A stretch of 64,000 nt of DNA from positions 8,477,441-8,541,440 of the forward strand of contig JARWIR010000016.1 of assembly GCA_029959085.1 (NCBI GenBank). The letters are read 5' to 3'. This DNA is from Nemophila menziesii (taxonomy: Eukaryota; Streptophyta; Magnoliopsida; Boraginales; Hydrophyllaceae). Positions 31,742 through 42,948 of the stretch are shown here, in pieces (the stretch's first letter is position 1; every line of letters begins with the position of its first letter). The notes under the pieces are model-generated. The model had not been told where the DNA came from. It saw only the letters and a program-made list of their open reading frames with translations, and ran no database searches. Made by a program: the position numbers and the translations under genes.

Positions 31742-33249
31742 TGATGTCTCCCCATTTGTGATGATTTATTATTAGTTGGAGACATCATTTTAGGTGTATT
31801 TATTAGTGTATATGTCGATTTTATCATGATTTAGTACAGTTTCCTATTTCTAGTCTTGATTTAATGATTTATTATTTTTAGAGCATACTGGGTTTAATTA
31901 TTTATTTAGTATGAAGCTTTAAAGATAATATGGAAATAAATTAGATGCCAAGTCAATTCTAAGGAAATAAGGAAAGAAGATCTTGAAGAAATCTGGAGAT
32001 AGAAGGAAACAGAGTTCAATTAGGAAAAGGAAAGGATGCTAAATAAATCTGAATTTCTGCAGCTACGTCTAAAGAAGTGATGATAACTCCAAAACCGAGC
32101 CGATTCTGGAAGATCCCTTTAATAGGTAGATAGATAATTCTGTGAGTATTCTTTTGATATCTTATGAGTAAAAAACGGTCCAGTAACGAAGAAGATTTGG
32201 TAAAAACAAGTCAGCAGTAATTATCCTTATCTACATACGAATTTGAGTTGGGCTAGGAGTCCATTACTTACCTTTGCCTTGAAGAAAACGAATTAGGTCT
32301 TCCTATACACTATAAATACAGCCTCTTATCATTAGAAAATCATCCTTGGCCAAACCTTAGGTCAGGAAGAAGCTACAACACAAGAAGAGAAGTCTGGATG
32401 GAGCTGTGCATCAATCATGTCTTCTTCAACCTTCAATTCTGTAATTCTTTTCTTTTCTTTCTTTAGTATGAATTAAATAAATTTAGCTTGAGTGTTAGCA
32501 TATATGTATGAACCCTAGTTTTGATTGACATCTATCTAATTCGGGAATTCTATGTTTTAATTTGAATTTATGTTTTGATTTCTCTGTTTATGTGTTGGAT
32601 TTATATTCTGTGTTCTTTGCGGTGTACAACGTATAGGATTACTATCATAGTAGTTAGATAACCATTGACAATTGTCTATTTAACTATAGAATTAGCACAT
32701 AACGTCTAGAATAAGGTTTAGATCTGACAAATCAGCCTAACTAGATAGTCAATAGTTTAGTGTATTGCTATTTAATCAATTGCAGGAAAAGTTTGCTTAG
32801 GTTCTTATTGACACAGGTAAACCCTATTTAAAACTACCTAGCGCAACTGAAACCAAACAATTGAAATACTACATGATTCACCCTTACATGTTTAGAACAG
32901 CCAATTTAGTGGGGATTACTTGCTAATTACTCAGGCTAAACTATCATACTATTTGTTCTTAGCTTATTTAATTTTCTAGTCTTTTAATTTAGTAGTTTAA
33001 TTTTCTCTTTAAAAACCAAATAAAATCTATCTTTCTTTTCTTTTCCCTTGCGTGTTATATGTTCTATCTTTTATATCTGCACTTGATAATTTGCATAAGT
33101 TCTCTCTAACTTTCGTAGTCTCTGAGGAACGAATCTTCTTATCATTAAAACTTGCATACGTCCTGTAATACTTGCAGAACCATGCTCAGACTAAGGTGTT
33201 TATTTGCACTTATTTTATACATTATTTTATCACACCTTAGGCGACACCA
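31742..33249 (+). repeat. Element D 3' LTR
   Basis: 1508 bp, TGATGTCTCC to GACACCA, followed by GGTAT. It resumes LINE C sequence directly at 33250. Confidence 0.94.
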
Positions 33250-33372
33250 GGTATGCGTATCATAAAGCGTTTCGATAGAGCTTATAGAAACCTGATGTGG
33301 CATAAGGTTTTCGGGGCTTCAAGAGTTATACACTTGCTACGAATCTATTCGGATACGTGCCGATTCTAAACA
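33250..33372 (+). pseudogene. LINE C ORF2 endonuclease relic, 3' part
   Basis: Reads KRFDRAYRNLMWHKVFGASR followed by VIHLLRIYSDTCRF, the end of the endonuclease domain of plant L1 elements. The family has SDH in the last motif; here the His is changed to Thr. It continues what is cut at 19385, proving that element D inserted into this LINE. Confidence 0.8.
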
Positions 33373-34874
33373 ACTTTTACCAAATGGAAAGAGAAAATTA
33401 AGGGTTAACCATTTATACTTCATTATTACAAATTTTACATATAGCTTACTTATTTCAATGCTTAAGTATTTACATTCATCTGAGAAAATAACATAATTAT
33501 AAGATTTTCAAAAAAAATATTAAACATGGTGGTACTTTACTTTTGAGGAATATACTTTTATAGGCTTCAAATTCAAAAATAAGAATTTTAAGGTCCTAGG
33601 TAGTTTTTATGTTTTTTAAAGGCCTAACTAGAGTTTTTTCTGGTTAGGTTCACGATTTTAGGGGGTACAATCCCACTTTTTTTATTTTTGTTATTTTTTT
33701 TGGGGGGGGGGGGGTATATACCCCCTATTTTAATTTTATGGGGGGTACACGCCCACTGTTTTTCTTATTACATTATAAGTCCATATTATTTAGAGTGCTG
33801 TTTTTTTTTCCGTGTTGTTCAGGTTAGTCCAAAGTGGCGGTCAGTCCTTGATCAGCATGCTTACCCCCTAAAATAACACGATTTTCCCCTAAAACATCAC
33901 GATTACCCCCTAAAAAAGCAAAAATAGGGGGTATTTACACCCTGAATAAATAGATCTGAAAATCCAAGTCTGGTGCTGCTGCTGCTGCAAATGGGCTGCG
34001 AACTCCATTAAAAAAAACAAATCTGGATCTGAATCTCAATGGCAGTGGAAATGGTGGGTTGGCAGTGAAGAGTTGTTTGGTGCGGTGGTGGGGGCGGCGA
34101 GGCCTGCAGCAGCGGTGGTTGGAAAGCGGAAGGTGGTGGTGGTGTGGAGGCCAAGATCGAGACGACGAATTTCTTCGTTGGAGATCTGCTGCAGGGCTTC
34201 AACAGGAAGCAGATCTGGTGCAGCAGCAAGGCTCCGGCGATTTTCGTGTGCAGCAGCGCAGTGAAGAAGGTGGCATGATGCTGGTGGCGCGATATCGGTG
34301 GCAGTGCTCGATGGGGTTGGTGGATCTCGAATCTGTAGACGAGAATGGTGGTGGTGTTGGTGGACCTCGATGGCAGCAACAATGGTGGTGGCGTGAGGGA
34401 TGATTCGCGTGGTGGTAGGATGATTCTATCGAGAGAGAAAGGGGGAGAGGGGTGGGGAGCTGCTGGTTTTCTACAATTCTATCGACAAAGAAAGGAGGAA
34501 GGGGTGGGTTTTATGGGTTTTTTTTAGTTGAATTCTAATTAGACTAGTTGATTTTTAATTAAAACCTCTTTTTATAAAACACTACTAAATTTAGGCCCTA
34601 AAACCTCTTTTACCCTTTACTTCTCCACGGTTTTCCCGACAAAGACTTAGAGGTGTTTCATAGGTAATAGACAATAATGGCTTCAAATTTTATCCTATAT
34701 AAGCTCATTTACTTTAATGTGGCGATAACAGCTTTCAGCATTCAACCTACCTCCAAAGAATGGGGCCATAAAATCTGAGTTAGATACAATATTTATAGGT
34801 AACGTAATATTGAGTTATTTTGTGACCATCAAATATCTAAAGTAGCTTTTAACTATTTCAACATTCCATGTTAT
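33373..34874 (+). other. Unassigned region with simple repeats
   Basis: No gene I can support. It contains a 13-base G run (33702-33714) after T-rich sequence, CCCCCTAAA-type units, a CTG run near 33973, and a purine-rich GGTGGTGG segment (34060-34400) in which open frames on both strands overlap for compositional reasons. A TAGGGGGTACA/TACACGCCCAC pattern repeats at 33658 and 33738. Confidence 0.5.
33640..33950 (+). repeat. Decayed GGGGGTA/TACCCCCT repeat cluster
   Basis: TAGGGGGTACAATCCCAC, GGGGTATATACCCCC, TTACCCCCTAAAAT, TTTTCCCCTAAAACATCACG, ATTACCCCCTAAAA and ATAGGGGGTATTTACACCC fall within 300 bases in both orientations. The last resembles the inverted MULE terminus (GGTATTTACTC). Possibly a relic of a related transposon. 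Confidence 0.45.
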
Positions 34875-34883
34875 AATTTTTAA

Positions 34884-35276
34884 GAGTAAATACCATTTTT
34901 TCCCCTGGGTTTATATGCGATTGATAGGTTGCCCTCTAAATCTTAAAATGCGCCTTGTTGCCCCCTAAGTCTTAAAATGCGCCTTGTTGCCCCCTAAGAG
35001 TTACTTTTGTGCCCCGTTACCCCCTGGGCGTGTTTTCCGTCCATTTTTTTCCGTTAAATCCGACGTGGCATTTCCATGTCATTTTTTTTAATCCTAATAC
35101 TAATTAACTGTTTGATTATGTTAACCCTTATTTTTTACAAGGGCAAGATGGGGAATTCATTAATGCCTACCCTATATATACCCCAAAAAAAACAAATTAA
35201 TTAAACAAAATCGAAAATCAAAAGAAGAAGACCAAGGAGCGCAGGTTTTGGGAAGAACGCGACGAACATCAAAACC
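34884..35276 (+). repeat. MULE left TIR
   Basis: Pairs with 42949-43313. It contains a 32-bp tandem duplication (AATCTTAAAATGCGCCTTGT then GCCCCCTAAGT) that is single in the right TIR, which explains the length difference. The inner end reaches the leader of the transposase gene, so the TIR includes the promoter. Confidence 0.92.
35173..35180 (+). promoter_or_regulatory. TATA box in left TIR, transposase promoter
   Basis: TATATATA, 138 bases before the transposase ATG, in a CTACCCTATATATACCCC context that is exactly mirrored at 43043-43050 for the opposite gene. Confidence 0.6.
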
Positions 35277-36091
35277 GAACCCAGATAAGCAAAGTTCTTA
35301 TGCTCTGAAGATAATCAATGGCGTCGTTAACTCAATGGAGTAAGTGTGTTTATTTATTAACCCTAAATCCTTGCTCGTTGGTTAAGATATTTTAACCCGA
35401 AAATATAGGGTTTTGTATTAAATTTATAACATACATAGATATCAGGCGTGGAGTGAGGGATTTTCTTAGTAATAGTAGCAGATTTTACGGGATTCGGTTA
35501 CCATAGCCATAGTGTGATAATTGTTTTTCCATTATGTGGTTCTTAATCTAATTGGTAACTAATTAATTCAAATTTGATTGTTTAACAGAGAAATTTGCAC
35601 TAAAGATTCACTTTGGTTGGTTCTTTAATGAAGACAAGAGTAATTACCATGAAGTAAGCATTGAGTATATAGATGGTTGTAAATATGACACTTTTAGTAT
35701 ACCAGGACTTAAGAAGATTATCTCGAAACTGGGTGTAAAAGGTTACTCGGAGGTTTACTATTTGAAATTGGGAGAAAAAATACATGATGGTCTAGTATGT
35801 TTGGATAGTGAGGATAAAGGTATGGAGATGTGTAGCATCGTAGAGAACAATGTAACTGTGGACCTGTTTGTTGTTAATAATCCCCTAGTTCATGATGACC
35901 AAGAAATTCAAACTCCCATTTTCATGCCTTTGTTATTAACGTGGAACAAGGATGAAGAAATAGTTTAGCAGCGAGAAGAAGATAATGTTAATCTAATAGA
36001 AGTTGAGGAACAAGAAGTAGTTCAGGACTGTAATGAAAGGCATGACGTGGAAAGCGTAGAGGAAAACAAAGTTGTAGAAGAAGGTTTAAAG

Positions 36092-36890
36092 GTAGAAAGT
36101 CATTTGACATTTTACCCCTTATCATGTCATCTGATTGACAAATCACCCCCTGATTTACATTTATTTAACTGTATACTTCTTTCAACGTTTCAGGTTGTTT
36201 GCGAAGAGCAAAGCACACCTATTGTAAACTTAAATAAAGGTGAAAAAGAGGAAGTACGTGATGGTGAAGAAGTAGTTCAGACTCGTGATGAAGGCCCTAC
36301 GAACGTGGATGATAAACATGTTGAAATGCACGATGTTCAGGATGGTGAACAGCAAAGCACACCAAGCACACCTGTTGTAAACAGTACTAAAGGTAAAAAC
36401 GACGATGTTCAGGATGTTGAAGAAGTAGTCCAGAATTGTAACGAAGTGCCTGAAAGGAACGTGGAAGATAATAATGATCAACCACATGGGGAGAACATTG
36501 TGGAGGAAGACATTATTGAACAAGAAAAGACAAAGGTACACAGTTGTTTGACAATTTACCCCTTACTTTTTCATATGATTGACAAATCACCCCCTAAATA
36601 TTTCATGTTATGTTTCAAGTTGTTAGCGAAGAGCAAAGCACACCTGGTGTAAACATTACTGAAGGTAACAACGAAGATGTTCAGGATGTTGAAGAAGTAG
36701 TCCAGACTTGTAAGGAAGGGCCTGAAAGGAACGTGGAAGATAATAATGATCAACCGCATGGGGAGAACATTGTGGAGGAAGACATTGTTAAACAAGAAAA
36801 GACAAAGGTACACAGTTGTTTGACAGTTTACCCCTTACTTTTTCATATGATTGACTAATCACCCCCTAAATATTTCATGTTATGTTTCAG
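36092..36890 (+). repeat. Triplicated exon-intron unit in the MULE transposase gene
   Basis: Three exons start with nearly the same GTTGTTTGCGAAGAGCAAAG (36194, 36619, 36891), and their preceding introns share TTTACCCCTTACTTTTTCAT, a GATTGACAAATCACCCCCT stretch and the acceptor ATGTTTCAG. The last two introns (36536-36618 and 36808-36890) are almost identical. Exons 3 and 4 end with the same VEDNNDQPHGENIVEEDI coding stretch. The copies lengthen an acidic linker and keep phase 0. Confidence 0.85.
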
Positions 36891-39022
36891 GTTGCTTGCG
36901 AAGAGCAAAGCACACATGTTAATGAGAAGGAAGGTAATGACACTTTGGAAGAACAACTCTCTAATATAGGAGAGAAGGAGAAGTCTGTTAATGATATGTT
37001 GGATAAAGTGTTGAAGGCTTTGATGACCGAAGATAATGTGACTAAGAGGAGTTCCAAAGATAAATCACCATTGAGGCCTTTCAAGCTTATCGATGAAGAC
37101 TTAACCGATGACTCAGACAATGTTCTTAAGAATCCTGATGGTGAAGAGGATGTAGATGGTGACATCAGTGACATTGAGGACTCAGACAGTGATTTTACTA
37201 AACGTGATGGTGAGGAGGATGTGGATGATGACTTCAATGATAATGAGATACTTGCTAATGTCATAAAGAAGACGAAGTTGGGTATACAACATCAGAAGAA
37301 AGATACTAGTTCACAAGTAAAGACAACAGAAGCAGTAGATAAAAAGAAAAGGACTAGGGCTAGTATAAAAAGAACAAAAGTAGATGGAGTAGGTCCTAGT
37401 GGTACCAAGCCAGAGAGTTACAACAAAGGTGGTAGGACTAGTAGTTATCAAAAGAAAAAGAAGGTGTTTGAAGCTGAAGAAGTTGTGGATGAAGAATCAA
37501 CCACTGATGATGATTATATAATTGATAGTGACATCGATTTGAGTGAGAGTGACGACGACCTGGATTATAACATATTTATTGACGCAGATGTGGAAGGGGA
37601 TAGAGTGAATGTGGAAAATGATGATGCAGATGCTTCTGAAGGTGATAGTGATGAGCGTGCTGGTGGGACAGATTTTGATGAGTATATACATGATTCTGAA
37701 CATTTGAGTACAGCTGGTGATTCATCTGGCACAGATGAAGAAGGGGAAAAAAATAATTTGGGCAAGAAAAAGATGAAATACCACCTATTTAAGCCGAGTA
37801 TTGATATGCAGAAGCCTAGATTTGTCTTAGGCTTGACTTTTGCGAATGCCACTGATCTAAGACAAGCAGAAAGAACACATGCTATAAAAAAGGTGGTCAA
37901 CATTAAGTTTGTGAAGAACGATTGGAATCGGATTAGAGTTGTGTGCAAAGGAGCAGGATGTGGTTGGTTTCTATATGCATCTCATAAAGAAAATGTTGGT
38001 GGGCTGGTGATAATGAGTCTATGCAATAAACATAGTTGTGGTAAAAACCTAAACCATAAACATGTTACTGCAAAGTTCTTGGCAACTACTTTTAAAGATA
38101 TGATAAGACTGAACCTCTACAGTAATGTGAGTGACTTTCAATAGTTAGTTCATCGGGAATATTCAGTTAATGTTAGTACCAGAACATGCTACAGGGCATA
38201 TAAGTCTGCACAAAGCATGATTGAGGCTGAATACAAGGATCAATACACAAAACTTTATGATTATGCAGCAGAATTAAGAAGAAGTAACCCTGGAAGTACT
38301 GTAGCAATTGAAACCACTACTAATGAGGTAACTGCAGTAGAAAGATTTCAGAGAATTTATGTTGGTTTAGAGGGTTGTAGGAGAGGCTTTTTAGAGGGTT
38401 GTAGAAAGGTTGTTGGGGTTGATGGATGTCACTTGAAAGGTCCACATCCAGGTATAATTTTGACAGCAGTTGGTATTGATGGGAACAACTGTATATTCCC
38501 AATTGTGTATTGTATAGATGAGAAAGAAGATAGCAATTCTTGGAGATGGTTTTTTAACTTGTTGATACAAGATCTTGGTATAAGTACTCAAGAAGAATGG
38601 ACTTTCATATCAGATAGACAAAAGGTTGGTTATCTTTGAGTGGCTTAAGTAAATAGTTTTTGTTAAGAGCACTAACTTTTTTTTTTCTTTGTATGTGTGT
38701 ATAGGGTTTGCTCCAGGTTATGAGTGACATGCTTCCTGATATTGAACATAGGCATTGTGTAAGGCATCTCTATAATAATTTCAAAATCAAACATCCTGGT
38801 TTGGCCTTAAAAGTCAAAGTTTGGGAAACTGCAAGGGCCCCCACACAATACATATTTAATGAAGTGATGGATGAGATTAAAAACATGAATGAGGATGCTT
38901 TCAATTGGATATCAAATTTAGATCCCAAGACGTGGACAAGGTCACTTTATGACTGTTACAAAATGTGATCTTCTACTTAACAACATCTGTGAAAGCTATA
39001 ACAATGCCATTAAAAAAGTCAG

Positions 39023-39255
39023 GTATTATGACTACTTAACCCCTATAAAATTTTATCTGTAGCGTACTTACCCCCTATAAATTTATGTTTTATGACTATT
39101 TACCCCCTATAAAAAATGCATAATGACAAATCACCCCCTTTAAATATTTACATATTGACTACTTACCCCCTACTTAGTTTTAGATAGTGACTACTTCCCC
39201 CCTACATTACTTTCATATCGCCTACACAACTAACATTAAACGATATTTTTCATAG
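39023..39255 (+). repeat. Intron made of ACTTACCCCCTATAAA-like units
   Basis: Seven irregular copies of a 25-35-base unit around TGACTACTTACCCCCTATAA fill the intron. The same unit recurs in introns 40941-41075 (four copies) and 41250-41387 (two), and in shorter form in introns 36092-36890. Confidence 0.75.
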
Positions 39256-40239
39256 GGACAAGTCTATCATCCTCATACAAGAGGGTCTAAGGATGTATAG
39301 TTTGAAAAGGCTTCAGTCTAAAAAAGCATGGATGTCAAAATACGAAGGTGACTTATGTCCTAAGGTCAGAAAGTTGGTGAATAAAGGTAAAACAGACAGT
39401 GGAAAGTGGCATGCAGTGTTTTGTGGTGAAATGAAATTTGAAGTAAGGAACCTGGGAACAGATTCATATGCGGTAGATTTGGATACAAATAGTTGTCCCT
39501 GCGGGAGGTGGGAGCTATCTGGGGTACCTTGCTTTCATGCGATAGCGAGTATTCAATATATAGGTAAAGACCCAGAAAAGTATGTCCATGAATGCTACTC
39601 AAAGGTGACGTATATGAAGGCTTATACACCCATGATTTACCCTATAAATGGACCATCGATGTGGCCTAGTACAAGGCCTGTAAGTGTAGAACCTCCAGTA
39701 GCGTTTAAGTTGGTTGGAAGACCTAAAAGGGCTAGGACTAAGGAGCTAGATGAGGTCCAAGTTAAAAAGTGGAGGAAAGAACGCACCTCTGAGGGTGTTC
39801 AAAAGCTGGTATTTAAGGGTACTTCACATAAATGTGTTATTTGCAAAGTAGAAGGGCATAACAAAAGGTCATGTAAGGCGAATGTTAGTGCTAGAGAACA
39901 TGAAACAGTTGGATTAGAGGATATTCAACAACACGAAGTTGGTGCTAATGAAGTTATGGAAGATGGTGTAGCTGAGGGTAGGGGTGTTGGTGCTAATGAA
40001 TTTATGGAAGATGGTGTAGCTGAGGGTAGGGGTGTTGGTGCTAATGCAGTTGTGGATGAGACTCCGGATGAGATGATTAACAAAATGTTTGATGAGTTAG
40101 AAGTCCAACCATCTGCTCCTTGTAACCCACAATGTACTCCAACTGAACCTGAAAATATTACTGTTAAAACAAAAACTCCAGTTGGTAAGAAAGACAAAGA
40201 GAAAGAGTCAATTGCTAAAACACCCAGTGTTTCAAAACC

Positions 40240-40655
40240 AAAGATGCGCATACCACAGAAAAAAGATAAAGAGCCAATTGTTAAAACACCCGGTGTTTCA
40301 AAACCAAAGATGCGCATACCAGGACAGAGATCAGATGAGCCAGATGTTAATTCACCCCTAAATCCAGACCAAAGAGGTCAAAATTCAAAGGAGCAGGTTG
40401 TTAATTCACCCCCTATTTCTAGACCAAAGATGCGCTTACCAGGACAAACATCAAATGAGACAATTGTTAATTCACCCCCTAAATCCAGACCAAAGATGCG
40501 CATACCAGGTCAAAATTCAAAGGAGCCAGTTGTTAATTCACCCCCTATTTCCAGACCAAAGATGCGCTTACCAGGACAAATATCAAATGAGCCAGTTGTT
40601 AATTCACCCCCTAAATCCAGACCAAAGATGCGCATACCAGAACAAACAGTGGAAA
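40240..40655 (+). repeat. C-terminal tandem repeat of the transposase
   Basis: Seven units of about 66 bases code for roughly 22 residues around RPKMRIPGQ and VNSPP. The last four alternate: ISRPKMRLPGQ then KSRPKMRIPGQ, making a 132-base higher-order unit copied twice. The units are basic and Pro-rich; the third is degraded (SPLNPDQRGQ). Confidence 0.85.
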
Positions 40656-41689
40656 AACCAACACGGCAAAGTAGTAGAATTAAGGATCAAGGATTGAAGA
40701 CAGTTTCAGGAGGTTCAAGCACAATGCCTATATCTTTAGAGGATGATGAATCAAGGACACAAAAAGGAAATAGTTCCATTTCTCCTGAATCACCATTAGA
40801 GGTCAGTACTATTAAAATAGAAAATATTCTTTGCGTTGGTTTAATTTTATAAGTTTGTATTGTGTGAACATTGATTACAGGTTGATGAATCGGGGAAACA
40901 AAAACAAAACACTACTATTCCTCCTAAATCAATTTTAAAAGTTAGTACTTATACCCCCTATAAAGTTTTATATGCTGTCTAATTACCCCCTATAAATTTT
41001 TATATGCTGTCTACTTAGCCCCTATAAAGTTTTATATTTTGTCTACTTACCCCCTATATTATTTTGTGAGCGCAGAAGGTGAAGATGGAAAAGTTGACAA
41101 AACTGTTGGAAAAAGCGAAGAATAAAAATGCTGAGGATGCACAAACAAATGAAAGTGAGAAAACAAGTGAGCAGATTAGCACAGAAAAACCAAAGGAGAA
41201 AGCCCCCCCTAAGCAAAAAAAGAAGATTTCATTAAGGGATATCCCAGGGGTAAGTATATTTAATTTTGACTAAGTACCCCTTAGACTTTTATTTTAGTGA
41301 CTAAATGCCCCCTGGATCTACAAACTTTAGCAAAAAAGGCCATCTGCAGATACCATTATTGAATGCTTTTATTTGTTTACCATTTAGGTGAGGTTTAAAC
41401 ATGATAAACCACCAGCACAATCAGGTTCAAAAAGGAGTTTACCTGAGGTTAGTCAGTTGTTGATTTTTTAACACCATTACATACTGCAGAATGTGTAACT
41501 TCTTGTTTACCATGCTACCAGGAAGGAAACAATAGCCAACCAGAGAAAAAGAGGCGCTTAATCCAGCATAAACAGGGGGTGGTAATAAGGGAGGGTGATC
41601 CAAAATATGTAACTATTGCAGAAGCACTTCGTTTGAGGAAAGCAGCGACTAGTTCTTCAGTAAAACCTGGGAAAGAAGCTAAAGATTGA

Positions 41690-42280
41690 AGAATTCTGCA
41701 GAGAATAGAGAAACTTCTTCATGATTTGTGTTTTTTATGATTCTGTGTTTTATGACAATTGTTTTGTGTATGGTAGATCTTGAACTAGCAAGGTTGTAGT
41801 TGTTAAAGACTTCTATTATGTGGTGGAGGTGGTATTTAAATACTGTTTTTTTGTTGGTAAGGCCTTTATCGTAGGGACATAAAGGCTGTGGTATTTTGTA
41901 TGTTAGTGCACAACTGGATGATTTAAATATTTATTTTTTGCTATGGTCTATGTAATGACAGCACTTTATTATTATCTTTATCTACTTTATTGAGATTGCA
42001 CTAGATTCTATTGTCCATTAAGTGTTTGTATCTATACTTTATTCATTGCACAGAAAAACATAACTTAAACAAACATCAAAAAACTTCATCTTCCAATTCA
42101 AGTTAAACCAAAATAGTTAAGTTAAACCAAAATAGTCAAGTACAAACAAAGCTTAAAACTAACATAGTACACCAAATTAGAACTTCAACAACCTGATAAA
42201 ACAAACACAAAACACCAACAACTTCAACAACCTGCTACATCTATCAAGCTACACCCAAATACAACTTCAACAACAACATT
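41690..42280 (+). other. Convergent 3' region between the two MULE genes
   Basis: No ORF of note. It would hold the 3' UTR and polyadenylation signals of both genes. A/C-rich repeats (AACTTCAACAACCTG twice near 42180-42240; AGTTAAACCAAAATAG twice near 42105-42137) lie on the minus-gene side. Confidence 0.55.
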
Positions 42281-42897
42281 CTAATACTTTGAATGACTAA
42301 AACCAGACAAAATGGAGAGGAAGAAGAATATGATCATAAAGCAGCTCCATTTCAGAATCTTGTTTTCCCGAGTTACAGTGGTCATCAATATGTTAAGACG
42401 TTGCACCTCATGCTCTAACACATTTACTTTCACACGCTCAAATTTCAAATATTTTGAGGCAACTTCTTCTTTTTCTTGCAATTCAACCAAATCCTTAGCC
42501 ATCGAAGTCAACTGTGTGTTCAGTTCATTGACTTTTGCAGATTCGAGCTTCCAGGCTGTACACGCTTTTTCTATAATTGCATCATTTCTTCGAAATCAGA
42601 GGCCAACAAGTTCATCTTCGTCTCCATTGCATCTTTTTCAAGACAGTGATTGGCATCTTTATACAGTAGCCCTCGAATTATCGAACTAGCACTTTCCCCC
42701 AATGGCTCATCCAACCACATGAAGTAATTGCAATCCATTGAACACCCCCAATACATGCACCTGTAAAACCTCCTACCAGGATTCGCATCTGTCCAAGAGG
42801 TGTGAAGCCTTGCTAATTTCTTGCATCTGCAATACGGGACTCGAGAGCTAGAGTAAGAAGAACCAACACTATCGGCTTGAAGGGGCGACATCGACAT
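42281..42897 (-). pseudogene. MULE second gene: GRF zinc finger, coiled coil, C-terminal membrane helix
   Basis: The first ATG in frame is at 42897 (minus strand). Residues ~20-65 form a GRF-type zinc finger: YCRCKKLARLHTSWTDANPG followed by RRFYRCMYWGC...DCNYFMW, with Cys-x-Cys and two later Cys as zinc ligands. A frameshift near 42580-42590 moves the rest to another frame, where a charged coiled coil (ELQEKEEVASKYLKFERVKV) and a final hydrophobic helix (WSCFMIIFFFLSILSG) precede the stop at 42281. This domain plan is common in plant proteins of unknown function. Its place, opposite and convergent to the transposase and driven from the right TIR, parallels mudrB of MuDR, but no sequence relation to mudrB is claimed. 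Confidence 0.75.
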
Positions 42898-42948
42898 CAA
42901 CCTTGAAGGTATTGGGAGGTTTCGACGCGAATTTCTGTAGAAAATTAG

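Larger units (their letters stand above)
19386..33249 (+). mobile_element. Athila-type element D, deletion derivative
   Basis: LTRs at 19386-20892 (1507 bp) and 31742-33249 (1508 bp) with the same TGATGTCTCC and CACCA ends as element B. The TSD is GGCAT (19381-19385) against GGTAT (33250-33254), one mismatch. The internal part has a tRNA-Asp-type primer binding site, gag pieces, a GC-rich array, a different accessory ORF and the conserved 3' region, but no protease, RT, RNase H or integrase. The LTRs differ by a few percent by eye, more than in B. It split LINE C and was later split by copia E. Confidence 0.94.
35318..41689 (+). pseudogene. MuDR-type MULE transposase, 11 exons, disabled
   Basis: Splice sites give exons 35318-35339, 35589-36091, 36194-36535, ~36619-36807, 36891-38624, 38705-39022, 39256-40801, 40881-40940, 41076-41249, 41388-41447 and 41522-41689. 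The N-terminus (KIHFGWFFNEDKSNYHEVS) is the PB1-like domain of plant MULE proteins, then an acidic region. The DNA-binding FAR1/MuDR domain (~37800-38100) precedes the catalytic core: VVGVDGCHLKG, TFISDRQK and a Glu in NNICESYNNA. A SWIM zinc finger (CPCGRWELSGVPCFHAIASI, ~39497), a zinc knuckle (CVICKVEGHNKRSC, ~39836) and a repeat tail follow. Faults: in-frame TAG at 35966 and 38142, a frameshift near 38945, and a lost acceptor (CAA for CAG) at 36618. Confidence 0.85.

Noticed and set aside
34008..34527. Trp/Gly-rich or Pro/His-rich ORFs in the GGTGG-rich segment
   Set aside because: Four frames on two strands are open together; low-complexity peptide with no domain.
36887..37264. Minus-strand Ser-rich ORFs over the transposase gene (also 37497-37948 and 39925-40317)
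   Set aside because: They are shadows of acidic and repeat-coding plus-strand exons.
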